Assembly (NCBI GenBank): GCA_017881265.1
Contig: JADGRA010000077.1
Span: 1 to 64,000 of the forward strand
DNA from: Myxococcaceae bacterium
Lineage (GTDB): Bacteria; Myxococcota; Myxococcia; Myxococcales; Myxococcaceae
Direction: 5' to 3'
DNA: 64,000 nucleotides
Part shown: positions 8,174-16,941 of the stretch, piece by piece
Numbering within the stretch: position 1 is the stretch's first letter
How the letters are laid out: every line of letters begins with the position of its first letter
The notes under the pieces: generated by a model
Seen by the model: the letters and a program-made list of their open reading frames with translations, nothing else
Databases searched by the model: none
What the model was told of the DNA's origin: nothing
Position numbers and translations under genes: made by a program

Positions 8174-9103
8174 ATGTGGAAGCACGTGTGTTTGCTGGGG
8201 AGTCTGTTGTGGGCCTGTGGTGGGGCCGAGCGGCCAGAGTCATCGTTCGTCGGGGCGTTGCCCTCGCGGCAGACGCTGGAAGTGCTGACTCCGGACGGTG
8301 GTACGGCGACGCGGTCACAGGGTCCCTCGCCCCTCGAGACGGCTCAGCTGTACGTGCTGACCCGGGCGACCACCGCCAACGTCAACGGACTGGTCGGCGG
8401 GGTGCTGGACACGGTCGGCGCCATCTCCCGGAACCCACCAAGCGCCGTCGGCCCTGACAGTGCAGCCTGGGGTCTCAGCGATCCGCTCTCGCCCGTGGCA
8501 TGGCGACTGGCCATCAGCCGGCTGGGGCCTGCCCAGTACGCATTCCAGCTGGACGTCCGACCAAAGGCTGGAGGTGACTGGGATTTCCAACCCTTTCTCC
8601 ACGGCACATCCGAAGGGGTGAGCCCAGGTGGTCCTACTTTGGGCACCTTCTCGGTGGACCTCGCGGTCGCCGAACGGCTCGACCCGGTCGCGAATCCCAA
8701 TGTCGGCCAGATTGTCGCGTCGTGGCAACTCCAAACCAGCGGGCGCGAGGTGCACGTCGTCCTTCAAGGCGTCCACGCGCCCGACGCGCCGCCCACTAAC
8801 GCCGACGTCGTCTCGGTCCTGTTTCCGGATGGTTCCGGTGCCCTGGCCTTCGACGCTGACGCAAGTCTCCTCGCCAACGGCGATGACGTGCAGGTCAGTC
8901 GCGTAGGCTCGCACTGGATTGCCACCGGAGCGGGTCGGGCCGATGCCGAGGTGCATCAGCTAGATGGCGGAGGGGGCGCGCAGATGACCGAGTGCTGGAA
9001 TGCCAGGTTCGAGACCGTCTACGTCCGCGCCGAGACGAGCACGGGCGACGGCGGCACCGAAGGCGATTCGTCGGCATGCGTCTTCGCCAATCCCCTCCAG
9101 TAG
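8174..9103 (+). CDS. lipoprotein of unknown function
   Basis: A 309-residue protein that starts MWKHVCLLGSLLWACGGAER, with lipobox L-L-W-A-C and Cys15 as the likely lipidation site. The mature part is rich in beta-type sequence (AYAFQLDVRPKAGGDWDFQP, EVHVVLQGVHAP, ADVVSVLFPDGSGAL) and ends with a Thr/Gly/Asp-rich tail and a lone cysteine (SSACVFANPLQ). GGAGGGTGCC precedes the ATG. No family is recognised; the size and style fit myxobacterial outer-membrane lipoproteins. It lies 20 bases upstream of the ECF sigma operon on the same strand and could be co-transcribed with it. Confidence 0.75.
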   Translation: MWKHVCLLGSLLWACGGAERPESSFVGALPSRQTLEVLTPDGGTATRSQGPSPLETAQLYVLTRATTANVNGLVGGVLDTVGAISRNPPSAVGPDSAAWGLSDPLSPVAWRLAISRLGPAQYAFQLDVRPKAGGDWDFQPFLHGTSEGVSPGGPTLGTFSVDLAVAERLDPVANPNVGQIVASWQLQTSGREVHVVLQGVHAPDAPPTNADVVSVLFPDGSGALAFDADASLLANGDDVQVSRVGSHWIATGAGRADAEVHQLDGGGGAQMTECWNARFETVYVRAETSTGDGGTEGDSSACVFANPLQ

Positions 9104-9123
9104 GTGTCTGATGGCATTGACCC

Positions 9124-9648
9124 GTGAAGCCCGGAGACCTCGAGCAGCACATCGCCCAACTCCACCCGGCAAGCTTCGCCTGGGCACTGACATGCTGCAG
9201 CTGGGACAGGACGGAGGCCGAGGAAGTACTCCACTCCGCCTACGTGCGGGTGCTCGAGGGGCGGGCTCGCTTCGCGGGGCGTTCCTCCCTCAAGACGTGG
9301 CTCTTCTCCGTTGTCCGGACGGTGGCGACGGAGACGCGCCGCCGCCGTTGGTTCCGGGAGGTCGCGCTGAAGCGCTGGCTCGAAGGGACACCGCCCCGCG
9401 ACAGCGTCGCCGGCCCCGACGAGGTGATGGCTTCCGAGGAACGGGGTGCCCTGGTGCGCCACGCCCTGCAGCAGCTCGCCATACGCCAGCGGGAGGTGCT
9501 GGACCTCGTCTTCTTCCATGGGCTGACCATCGAGGAGGCGGCGCAAGTCATGGGGGTTGCGCTCGGCACAGCCAGAGTCCATTACCAGCGCGGGAAGCGC
9601 CGTCTGCTTGCACTGCTCGCTCCAGAGGAAATGCATGAAGCCGGATGA
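9124..9648 (+). CDS. ECF-type RNA polymerase sigma factor
   Basis: A 174-residue sigma-70 family protein with only regions 2 and 4, typical for an ECF factor. Region 2 covers about residues 15-70 (EAEEVLHSAYVRVLEG, then FAGRSSLKTWLFSVVRTVA). Region 4 covers about 118-165 (IRQREVLDLVFFHGLTIEEA, then AQVMGVALGTARVHYQRGKRR), a helix-turn-helix that reads the -35 element. The start is GTG 9124, just after the lipoprotein stop. Its 3' end overlaps the next gene by 14 bases, so translational coupling to the likely anti-sigma factor is expected. The target promoters are unknown. Confidence 0.9.
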   Translation: MKPGDLEQHIAQLHPASFAWALTCCSWDRTEAEEVLHSAYVRVLEGRARFAGRSSLKTWLFSVVRTVATETRRRRWFREVALKRWLEGTPPRDSVAGPDEVMASEERGALVRHALQQLAIRQREVLDLVFFHGLTIEEAAQVMGVALGTARVHYQRGKRRLLALLAPEEMHEAG

Positions 9649-10006
9649 CGACGACACCCTGAAGGCTGCGTTGGCCGAAGCGCACCGCGCAGACACCGCA
9701 CGGAGCCCCTCCTTCGACAAGGCATGGAGGGCCGCACGCCGCGGCAGCCAGACCCGCGCCTCCCCGGTACCGTGGCTCGTGACGTGCGCCACCCTGGTCA
9801 CGGCGGCCGGGCTGGCGATGTGGCTGGTGAGCCAGCTCGGCCCTCCGCCAGCCCAAATCCCCGCCGGGACGGTTTGGCGGGGGCCGACCGACTTTCTCCT
9901 CGAGACCCCGGGGCTGGTCACCTTGCGGACCGTTCCCCAGCTGGTCCCGACCCTCCCTGACTCAGTCTTGCGTCCGGACCCGGACGCCCGCCGAGGCAAT
10001 CCATGA
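9635..10006 (+). CDS. probable membrane anti-sigma factor
   Basis: A 123-residue protein with a hydrophilic N-terminus (MKPDDDDTLKAALAEAHRAD, about 45 residues), one membrane span (WLVTCATLVTAAGLAMWLVS, about 47-67) and a Pro-rich periplasmic tail. An acidic cytoplasmic segment before a single helix, encoded right after and overlapping an ECF sigma gene, is the usual layout of a membrane-anchored anti-sigma factor. No zinc-binding HxxxCxxC motif is present, so this is not the ZAS class. The function rests mainly on position. Its end overlaps the following gene by four bases (ATGA). Confidence 0.65.
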   Translation: MKPDDDDTLKAALAEAHRADTARSPSFDKAWRAARRGSQTRASPVPWLVTCATLVTAAGLAMWLVSQLGPPPAQIPAGTVWRGPTDFLLETPGLVTLRTVPQLVPTLPDSVLRPDPDARRGNP

Positions 10007-10470
10007 TTCGCCGTCCAATTGGTCGTCCGCTCTTCTACTTGCTCGCCGTCCTCGCGCTGTCCCCGCCTGTGGCGGCTCAGGAGGGACAGAAGCCTTCGCC
10101 CGCCGCGCACGGCACCCAGCCCAGCGACCCCATCGGCGGAAAACTCTTCCCGCCGGAGCTCATCATGAGCCACCAGGCGGACCTAGGCATCGACGAGCGT
10201 CAGCGCGACGCCATCCTCAAGGAGCTCGAGCGCGCACAGGCGCAGTTTCCGCGATTGCAGTGGCAGCTGCAGGCAGCCACCGAGCAGCTGAGCAGCCTCC
10301 TGGACGCGCCCCGCATCGACGAGGCCAAGGCCCTGGCGCAGGCCGGCGAAGTCATGAAACTCGAGACCGAAATCAAGAAGGCCCACCTGGGGCTACTCAT
10401 CCGAATTCGCAACCTGCTCACCGACGCGCAGCGGTCGAAACTCCTCGAGCTCCGGAGAGCAACGCCCTAG
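10003..10470 (+). CDS. Spy/CpxP-like periplasmic protein
   Basis: A 155-residue protein with a signal peptide (MIRRPIGRPLFYLLAVLALS, cleavage likely after PPVAAQ) and an all-helical mature part: LGIDERQRDAILKELERAQ, then WQLQAATEQLSSLL, then ALAQAGEVMKLETEI and IRIRNLLTDAQRSKLLELR. The pairing of 'L.TD.QR.KL' with a preceding long coiled helix resembles the LTxxQ-motif proteins Spy, CpxP and CnrX, periplasmic chaperones or metal/stress sensors that often control ECF/anti-sigma pairs. As third gene of the sigma operon, overlapping by four bases, it is plausibly the signal-sensing partner. The fold is clear from the pattern; the sensing role is inferred. Confidence 0.75.
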   Translation: MIRRPIGRPLFYLLAVLALSPPVAAQEGQKPSPAAHGTQPSDPIGGKLFPPELIMSHQADLGIDERQRDAILKELERAQAQFPRLQWQLQAATEQLSSLLDAPRIDEAKALAQAGEVMKLETEIKKAHLGLLIRIRNLLTDAQRSKLLELRRATP

Positions 10471-10602
10471 CGGAGTCCGCGCTCCCTTTTGTACGAGGCG
10501 ACCTCAGCCGACCGTTGCCGACTCTTCCGCGTGCCAGCAGATGGCACTTCAGACCGCTCACGCCGAGCCGAAGGGTCGCGCAAGTGGGGTATGAAGGTGG
10601 GC

Positions 10603-13485
10603 ATGCGAATTGGCCTCTCGGCCCGACCACCGGCCACCCGCTCCTTGGTCCGGACCGCCTTTCTTGCCCTGGCGCTGGGCGCTTGCCACAGCTCGCCCCC
10701 GCCTCCGGCGCCGTTCGTCAAGCCGACGTTCACGTTCGAGAGTGGCCCAGTCCGGCCAGTGGTGTTGTCCCCCGACGGTTCTCGGGTCTTCGTCGCCAAC
10801 ACCTCGAATGGCTCGCTGGACATCTTCAACGTTGCAAGCAGCGGCCTCTCCTTCGCGGCCTCCGTCTACGTCGGGCTCGAACCCGTCGCGGTCGCCGCCC
10901 GCAGCAACACCGAGGTTTGGGTCGTCAACCAGGTGTCGGACAGCGTCAGCATTGTCGACGTCAGCAGCACCCCTCCGCATGTGGCCCGGACGCTCCTCGT
11001 CGGCGACGAACCGAGCGACATCGTCTTCGGTGGTACCGGCGGAAGTCGGGCCTTCATCACCACGGCCCACCGCGGACAACAGCGGACCGACTCCTCCCTG
11101 GCTGGGATTCCGGGTGCCGGGGACCCCCAGCTGACGACTGCCGGCGTGGGTCGCGCAGACGTCTGGGTGTTCGACGCTACCGCGCTCGGCACCAGCGTCG
11201 GTGGAACACCGCTGGCAATCGTCTCGCTCTTTGGTGACACGCCGCGGGCACTCGCCGTCACGCCCGACGGCCACACCGTCTATGTCGCAGTCTTCAAGTC
11301 GGGTAACCAGACGATGGCGACCTCGTCTGAGTTGCCGTGCGATGGCTTCGACACCTCCGACGCAGGGCCTGGCTGCACGGTGCTTGGCGTGACGGTTCCC
11401 GGTGCGCCCCCGGGCCCGGCGACCGACTCTGCCGGTCGCAACGCGCCGAAGGTGGGGCTCCTCCTCAAGACAGACGCCCGTGGCACGTGGCGGGATGTGC
11501 TCGGCCGCGAATGGACCAGCGCAACGGCCTTTGGCTTGCCGGACCAGGACGTCTTCGCAATCGACACGACGACACTGAAGACAACCGCTACATACTCGCG
11601 CGTGGGGACGACGCTGTTCAACCTGGCCGTGAATCCCGCGAGTGGCGTCGTCTATGTCTCCAACACGGAGGCGCGGAATGACCTGCGATTCGAGGGACCC
11701 GGCACTTTCGCGGGTCAGACGCTGCAGGGGCATCTCGCAGAGGCGCGCATCACGGTCCTGAGCGACGGTGGCGTCCAGCCTCGGGCCTTGAACAAGCACA
11801 TCAACTACACGGTGCTGCCGGCGCCAGCCACCACAATGCAGCACAGCCTGTCCATGCCGCTCCAACTGGTGGTCACTACGGACGGGAAAGCCCTCTACGT
11901 GGCGGCCTTCGGGTCATCGAAGGTTGGCGTGTTCCCGGCGGCGGCAATCGAAAACGACTCCTTCGACCCCGTCACGCAGAGCGTGAACTACCTCTCTGTG
12001 AGTGGTGGGGGACCCGGTGGTCTCGCGCTGGACGAGGCCAATCATCGCCTCTACGTCACGACGCGTTTCGACGATGGTCTCTCGGTGATTGACCTCGCTA
12101 CGGGCCTCGAAACTGCGCACCTTCAGCTTGTAAACCCTGAGCCGGCGGCCGTTACGACCGGGCGCCCGTTTCTCTACGACTCGACGCGCACCTCCGCCAA
12201 CGGGGAGGCATCCTGCGCGAGCTGCCACATGTTCGGCGACAAGGACAACTTGGTTTGGGACCTCGGCAATCCGGACGGCGACACCGTGACGACGCCAATC
12301 AACATCAAGCTCAGCGAGGGGGCGGCCACCCAACCAAACATCAACGGGAGCGGCCAGGTGGCCGTGCTCCACCCGATGAAGGGCCCGATGAGCACGCAGA
12401 CTCTACGGGGGCTGGTGAATCACGGCCCAATGCACTGGCGAGGCGACCGGGTGGCGGGCTTCTTCGGCACCGACACGAGGACAGCCCCGCCTTACGACTC
12501 GACGCTAGCCTTCAAGAACTTCATTGTGGCGTTCAACAGCCTGGTCGCGCTTGGCCCCGCCTTTCCCGATGCCGACATGCAGACATTCGCAAACTTCGCA
12601 CTCTCCATCGTCATGCCGCCCAACCCGGTGCGCGCCCTGGACAATTCGCTCAACCCGGCACAGGCGGCGGGCCGGTCGTTCTTCCTTGGCTGTGATGGGC
12701 TCGACAGCGTTACGGGAGTGGCCGTCCAGTGTCCTGACGGCGGTCCGCCGGCGAGCGGCGGTCACTTCGCTGACGGCATCCGAATTCAGACGCTCGGATT
12801 CACCTGCCAGGGCTGCCACGTCTTGAACCCGGCCATGGGCTTCTTTGGGACCGACGGTGAGAGCAGCTTCGAGGCTCTCCCCCAGACGGCGAAAATCCCG
12901 CAACTCCGGAACCTCTACGACAAGGTGGGCATGTTCGGTTCCCCACCAAATCTCCGGACTGTCCCCGGTGACAATGGCTATACGGGCCCTCAGGTGCGCG
13001 GCGTTGGATTCGAGCACGACGGCAGTGTCGACACCCTCTTCCGCTTTCTGCAGGCAAACGTCTTCCAGAGCGCAGACGGCGCGCGCATTGGCTTCGCGGG
13101 GGGCGACCCCCAACGCCGAAACGTCGAGCAGTACCTTCTCGCCTTCGACAGCGACCTGGCACCCATCGTCGGCCAGCAGGTCACCCTTCGCTCGGACAAC
13201 GCCGCGAGCGTTGGACCGCGCATCGACCTCCTGATTGCGCGGGCAAGCACACATTTTGCGTCGCAGATTCTGGGCCCGAATGCGACGGAGTGCGACCTCA
13301 TCGCCCGTGTGGTGGTCGGCGGGGCGGCAAAGACATTCCTGCTGAAGACCGACGGGACCTTCGCGCCGGATGACGGCGCAGCCCTGTCGGATTCGGCGTT
13401 GCGTTCCTTGGCAGCGACGCCGGGGCAGGAGGTGACTTACACCTGCCTGCCTCCCGGCTGGGCCACCCGCCCTGCAACCCCATAA
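10603..13485 (+). CDS. beta-propeller/di-heme cytochrome c lipoprotein
   Basis: A 960-residue protein. ATG 10603 is preceded by AAGGTGGGC and gives a lipoprotein signal (ALALGAC, Cys28). Residues about 40-520 are YVTN/YncE-type propeller repeats (VVLSPDGSRVFVANTS, VAVTPDGHTVYVAVF, GLALDEANHRLYVTTRF). The C-terminal third is cytochrome-like: heme motif CASCH at residue 538, MHWRGDR, and a second motif CQGCH at 735 followed by a di-heme-peroxidase-like end. Such fusions sit at the outer membrane or periplasm and pass electrons; their substrates are not known. It starts 132 bases after the Spy-like gene, so it may share the ECF regulon. A longer start at 10591 is possible but has a weaker ribosome binding site. 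Confidence 0.85.
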   Translation: MRIGLSARPPATRSLVRTAFLALALGACHSSPPPPAPFVKPTFTFESGPVRPVVLSPDGSRVFVANTSNGSLDIFNVASSGLSFAASVYVGLEPVAVAARSNTEVWVVNQVSDSVSIVDVSSTPPHVARTLLVGDEPSDIVFGGTGGSRAFITTAHRGQQRTDSSLAGIPGAGDPQLTTAGVGRADVWVFDATALGTSVGGTPLAIVSLFGDTPRALAVTPDGHTVYVAVFKSGNQTMATSSELPCDGFDTSDAGPGCTVLGVTVPGAPPGPATDSAGRNAPKVGLLLKTDARGTWRDVLGREWTSATAFGLPDQDVFAIDTTTLKTTATYSRVGTTLFNLAVNPASGVVYVSNTEARNDLRFEGPGTFAGQTLQGHLAEARITVLSDGGVQPRALNKHINYTVLPAPATTMQHSLSMPLQLVVTTDGKALYVAAFGSSKVGVFPAAAIENDSFDPVTQSVNYLSVSGGGPGGLALDEANHRLYVTTRFDDGLSVIDLATGLETAHLQLVNPEPAAVTTGRPFLYDSTRTSANGEASCASCHMFGDKDNLVWDLGNPDGDTVTTPINIKLSEGAATQPNINGSGQVAVLHPMKGPMSTQTLRGLVNHGPMHWRGDRVAGFFGTDTRTAPPYDSTLAFKNFIVAFNSLVALGPAFPDADMQTFANFALSIVMPPNPVRALDNSLNPAQAAGRSFFLGCDGLDSVTGVAVQCPDGGPPASGGHFADGIRIQTLGFTCQGCHVLNPAMGFFGTDGESSFEALPQTAKIPQLRNLYDKVGMFGSPPNLRTVPGDNGYTGPQVRGVGFEHDGSVDTLFRFLQANVFQSADGARIGFAGGDPQRRNVEQYLLAFDSDLAPIVGQQVTLRSDNAASVGPRIDLLIARASTHFASQILGPNATECDLIARVVVGGAAKTFLLKTDGTFAPDDGAALSDSALRSLAATPGQEVTYTCLPPGWATRPATP

Positions 13486-13538
13486 ACCGCGCGCTGCGCC
13501 GCGGCGTCTTCAGTCGACCGACATCGAGAAGCGCCGCT

Positions 13539-14003
13539 TTAGCCCGTCGCGAGCACCGCCTCGTAAACCATGAGGTCACTCAAAATTGAGCTCAGCGCCC
13601 CGTCTTCGAGCGCGATTTTATGGTCCGGGTTGTGTTCGAACGAATCCGGGTGTGGGCGTCCCTCGCCGCCGCTCGTGTACCAGCCGATGATGTCGTGGAA
13701 GGGCACGTCACCCGGCGGGTCCGCCGTGCGTCTATCGATGACGTAGACGTACTCGCCGGCGGTGACCTTCGCCTCCTCCAGGATTCCGGGCCTCACCGAC
13801 AGCCCGCCCTTCATGTAGCGCGTGAAGAGCTCCACGAAGCGCGGTGCGGTCGCCAGCGACTTCCAGTTGGGCTTCGCTCCAGGCTCACTGAAGTGTCCCA
13901 CGATGACGACTTCAGACTCCGCTGTCTTTGGCTTGTACGCCAACACCAGGGACGCAGTGCCGGCGCGGGCGACCTGCACCAGCACAACGAACGGTGGATT
14001 CAT
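13539..14003 (-). CDS. hypothetical cytoplasmic protein
   Basis: A 154-residue protein beginning MNPPFVVLVQVARAGTASLV, with no signal peptide or membrane span. It has a beta-rich first half (SEVVIVGHFSEPGAKPNWKS) and HDIIGWYTSGGEGRPHPDSF near the middle. No family is recognised. It begins 12 bases after the stop of the membrane protein gene at 14016-15731 on the same strand, so the two almost certainly form one operon and may act together. Length and composition are those of a normal gene. Confidence 0.65.
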   Translation of the reverse strand: MNPPFVVLVQVARAGTASLVLAYKPKTAESEVVIVGHFSEPGAKPNWKSLATAPRFVELFTRYMKGGLSVRPGILEEAKVTAGEYVYVIDRRTADPPGDVPFHDIIGWYTSGGEGRPHPDSFEHNPDHKIALEDGALSSILSDLMVYEAVLATG

Positions 14004-14015
14004 TGATGGGATTCC

Positions 14016-15731
14016 TCAGGCGGGCCCCGTTGTGCCCGCCTGCTTTCGCTTGCGCGGATTCGCAAGGAAAGACCAGCCGAAAAGTAGCAGCGCGGCGCTC
14101 CATCCGATGAGCAGGACGGCCCAGCGACGGGCTTCCCGGTCGAACGGCGACAACGCCGGACGGACGATGTAGTAGGTGTCTGGCACCACGAATCCGGCGC
14201 GCCTATATGAGTTGACGACGAACAGCGGCAGTCCGTTGCGGTGCAGCGTGCCCCGGACGGTCACCGTTCCGTCCAACTTCGACACCGGGACGTCGCCGTT
14301 CCCGAAGGAGGGAGGCTGCGCGTCGCGGCGCGCCGAGAAGAATAGGCCGATGGGCTGGTCCGGTTGCCACTCTGAACGGACGAGCGGAATGACCACTTCA
14401 TCGGTTCTGTTCTGCTTCGCCAGGTCCATCCGGACGCCGCTGAATGTGGTCGTGATATTCACCGCCTTGCCATAAAAGGCCGATTGTTCTCCGACGGCAC
14501 TGCGGAGGTCTCCTCGGGCCACCGCCTCGATTTCCACATAACGCGGCACCTGGAGCGGCAACGAGCCTCCCGAATCGAGCGTGACGAGCCCGGGCGTTGC
14601 GGTGCTCTCAGCCGAATCGATGGCATAGAGCACTGCGAACGCCGCAGTACTGACGACGGCGAGTGCAGCTGCAGCGCGGCGCCGATGGAAGCCCCATGGG
14701 CGCGTCGAGGAGCCTGGCCCCGTGCCAGGTCCCGCGTCTCGGAGAGCGTCTCCAGCTGGCATGGCACCCAAGGCCGTTTCCGACGTGCGCTTTGGAGGCG
14801 CGTCCCGCGATGACACAGCGTCGGTGCCGAAGGCCGCTCCACGGCGGTGAGTGGCCCGTTGGAGCCAGGCAGCCGTCGCTGCGGCGCCCACCATGGCGGC
14901 GCCCGTGACGGCCAGTCCCACGACCGACCACCAGAAGATTTCCTGGGACTCGATGATGCCGAACCCACCCGCCGGACTGCGACGGCGCAGGAACCAGTCC
15001 TGGACAGACTCGCCAATCGGATTGGGCGGGAGCTGATTCATGCAGAAGAACAGCACGCACAGCACCAGCAGGAGTGCTACGAGTGCACGGGCCATCCGTC
15101 GACTGCCAGGCGTCGGTGTGGCGCCGCCCCCGGGGTCCTTTCCTCGCACTGTGCGCAGCGTCGGCAACACGGCGAGGATGCGGTTCGCGAGGTCTTCGCC
15201 CAGTTCGCCCCACTGGCTCGCGTGACCCACCCGTCGGAAATCCCCGTCGGGACCAAACCATCGGGAGACTTCGGACGTCCCTCCCTGGCGCAGCGCCTCA
15301 ATGACGTCGGAGATGTCCCTGCTCGCCGCCGCAGCGTCCGTCCACCGTGTGCCGGTGAAGACATTCCGGTCATCCATCAGGAGATTCCGGGCGGCTTGCA
15401 GGAACGCGACAGCGCTCTCTTCCGGAGCCTCCGGCTGTGTGTTGACGAGATAGAAGGTCGCTGTTTCGAACTCGTCTTCCGGGTCTTCCCAGCGTCGGAG
15501 CTTCTGGAGAAACTCCGAAGTCTCGAGGGCCACGAGTTCGGCCTCGCCCCAGTCCCCTGCGACGCCGGACAGGTCCAGGCGCTGGCCCTCGCACTCCAGC
15601 CAATGCGCCGTCGGTATGAAGGAATCGAGAGAATTCCATTCCGTCCGGTACGCGATGACGCTGCATCCGGCCCGACGCACCAGCGCGAAGATTCGCTCTT
15701 GGACGAGCTGTCGTCGTTGCGCACCTTCCAG
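14016..15731 (-). CDS. membrane protein of unknown function with probable CTG start
   Basis: A protein of about 571 residues. The N-terminal 200 residues are soluble (LVALETSEFLQKLRRWEDPE, RWFGPDGDFRRVGHASQWGE), followed by four membrane helices (MARALVALLLVLCVLFFCM; VVGLAVTGAAMVGAAATAA; AAAALAVVSTAAFAVLYAI; WAVLLIGWSAALLLFGWSF). An extracytoplasmic domain lies between the last two. The first ATG/GTG/TTG-type codon is GTG 15680, but protein-like sequence (LEGAQRRQLVQERIFAL) continues upstream to a CTG at 15731. That CTG has a strong AAGGAG seven bases before it and a stop lies 16 codons further up. I therefore propose CTG as the start. No family is recognised. Confidence 0.6.
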   Translation of the reverse strand: MEGAQRRQLVQERIFALVRRAGCSVIAYRTEWNSLDSFIPTAHWLECEGQRLDLSGVAGDWGEAELVALETSEFLQKLRRWEDPEDEFETATFYLVNTQPEAPEESAVAFLQAARNLLMDDRNVFTGTRWTDAAAASRDISDVIEALRQGGTSEVSRWFGPDGDFRRVGHASQWGELGEDLANRILAVLPTLRTVRGKDPGGGATPTPGSRRMARALVALLLVLCVLFFCMNQLPPNPIGESVQDWFLRRRSPAGGFGIIESQEIFWWSVVGLAVTGAAMVGAAATAAWLQRATHRRGAAFGTDAVSSRDAPPKRTSETALGAMPAGDALRDAGPGTGPGSSTRPWGFHRRRAAAALAVVSTAAFAVLYAIDSAESTATPGLVTLDSGGSLPLQVPRYVEIEAVARGDLRSAVGEQSAFYGKAVNITTTFSGVRMDLAKQNRTDEVVIPLVRSEWQPDQPIGLFFSARRDAQPPSFGNGDVPVSKLDGTVTVRGTLHRNGLPLFVVNSYRRAGFVVPDTYYIVRPALSPFDREARRWAVLLIGWSAALLLFGWSFLANPRKRKQAGTTGPA

Positions 15732-16146
15732 GGCGTCACTCCTTCCGGACGTGGGTTCTGCCTCGCCGCCTTCCTTCGCCTAGGCGTGAGCCCAGAAGGC
15801 TCAAGGACTCAATCCTGCCATGCCATCCCCTGGGAATGTCATCGCCCTTACACGTATTTACGGCGCGCTTCGTCGTGCTCGCGGTCCAGCCGTCAGGGTG
15901 CGGTATTCTTTGCGAAGAGCGGAGGACACGAACCTCAGCCCCGTCTTGGGGGGCCGCACCGTGTAGCAAACGGGCCGCCAGGCCTCCTGGCGTTCACTCT
16001 CCAGCAGCGGAAGGCGGAGGTCTTGCACCCCAGTCGCTTTCGCGACCGCATCCGTTTCGAGCGGAGCCCGGACGCATGTCCAGTTCACCTTCCAGTTTCG
16101 TCACGTGCTTGGTCCCAGCGACGCCTGGGGCCGTCAACCCCGGTGC
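15732..16146. other. intergenic stretch, no supportable gene
   Basis: About 415 bases between the start of the membrane protein gene and the hairpin after the HNH gene. Open frames on both strands lack motifs and ribosome binding sites. Its right end carries a direct-repeat-like run of gcc/ggc triplets but no clear element. It probably contains the promoter for the minus-strand pair 15731-13539, although I cannot pick a convincing -35/-10. Confidence 0.4.
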
Positions 16147-16182
16147 GAGGGCCTTCCAGGGCGAATGCCTGGAGGGCCCCTC
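16147..16182 (-). terminator. hairpin after the HNH gene
   Basis: An inverted repeat of about 14 bp with one mismatch and one bulge: GAGGGCCTTCCAGG at 16147-16160 against CCTGGAGGGCCCCTC at 16168-16182, loop of seven bases. It stands seven bases beyond the HNH stop codon. There is no T-run on the minus side (TTTT follows on the plus side), so termination of the tRNA-HNH transcript here is plausible but not proven. Confidence 0.4.
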
Positions 16183-16188
16183 GCCTTT

Positions 16189-16731
16189 TCAGTCCTGCAG
16201 TTCCGTGTTCCAGTAGGCCACCGACTGAAGCCACTGCTTCCACGGCTCGGGCATTCCCTTCCGCCACGTGAAGGTGAGGCGGACGACGTCCGGGAGGGAC
16301 TTCGGCTTGGCGGGCGCCTGGACCAGCCTCATCCCGGCCTGGCCGGGTGTACGTCCCCCCTTCCGTTGGTTGCAGGGCGTGCAGGACACCACGACGTTGT
16401 CCCAGGCGGTGTGCCCACCCTGCGCCTTGGGCACGACGTGGTCATAGGTGAAGTCGTGGCGGGGGACGGACCTCGAGCAGTACTGGCACTTGCCCTTGTC
16501 GCGCGTGTAGACGTTTTCGCGGTTGAACTTGATACCCGTCCGCTTCCCCCGGATGGCCCGGAGGAACCGAATGACTGCGGGCACGCGAAACTCGAGCGTC
16601 ACGCTCCGCACCGTCTTGTCCTGGTACTCCTCCACCACTTCCACCTTCCCCTCCCAGAGCAGGGTGATGGCCCGCTGCCAAGTCACGCGAGCGACGGGGA
16701 GGTACCTGATGTCCAGCACGAGTGTTTCCAT
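16189..16731 (-). CDS. HNH endonuclease encoded at the end of the tRNA array
   Basis: A 180-residue HNH nuclease. The zinc-binding ββα-metal core is at residues 82-124: CQYCSRSVPRHDFTYDHVVP supplies the first Cys pair and the catalytic D-H, GGHTAWDNVVVSC gives the central Asn, and CTPCNQRKGGRTP gives the second Cys pair with N-x-R-K. The order C-C-DH-N-C-C-N-K fits chromosomal HNH proteins of the McrA-like type, whose targets are mostly unknown. AAGGAG lies eight bases before ATG 16731. The gene starts 40 bases downstream of the last tRNA and has the same orientation, so one transcript may carry tRNAs and nuclease mRNA. HNH nucleases next to tRNA arrays occur in phages and plasmids; whether this one acts on DNA or RNA is open. 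Confidence 0.9.
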   Translation of the reverse strand: METLVLDIRYLPVARVTWQRAITLLWEGKVEVVEEYQDKTVRSVTLEFRVPAVIRFLRAIRGKRTGIKFNRENVYTRDKGKCQYCSRSVPRHDFTYDHVVPKAQGGHTAWDNVVVSCTPCNQRKGGRTPGQAGMRLVQAPAKPKSLPDVVRLTFTWRKGMPEPWKQWLQSVAYWNTELQD

Positions 16732-16770
16732 CGCTCGCTCCTTTCCGCGGCCGGTGGCCGCCCTTCAAAG

Positions 16771-16859
16771 TGGTACCCCGAGGGAGAGTCGAACTCCCAT
16801 GCCCGTTTGGAAGGGCGCCAGGGTCTGAGCCTGGTGTGTCTGCGTTTCACCATCGGGGC
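16771..16859 (-). tRNA. tRNA-Leu(CAG)
   Basis: Anticodon stem CCAGG/CCTGG around CTCAGAC. Long variable arm GCCC/GGGC, as required for Leu. T arm GGGAG-TTCGACT-CTCCC. The acceptor GCCCCGA pairs with TCGGGGT. CCA is encoded. It is the last tRNA of the array in the direction of transcription. Confidence 0.95.
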
Positions 16860-16865
16860 GTTTGT

Positions 16866-16940
16866 GTACCGGACCAGGGAATCAAACCCTGCGCAGCCTC
16901 CATGTGAGAGAGGCATCACCTTCAGGTGGACTGTCCGGCA
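16866..16940 (-). tRNA. tRNA-Val(CAC), unusual D arm
   Basis: Acceptor TGCCGGA/TCCGGTA, anticodon stem CCTCT/GGAGG around CTCACAT (anticodon CAC), T arm CAGGG-TTTGATT-CCCTG. The D region CACCTGAAGGTG folds as a four-base stem with a four-base loop and lacks the usual A14 and G18G19 pattern. CCA is not encoded. Confidence 0.8.
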
Positions 16941-16941
16941 T

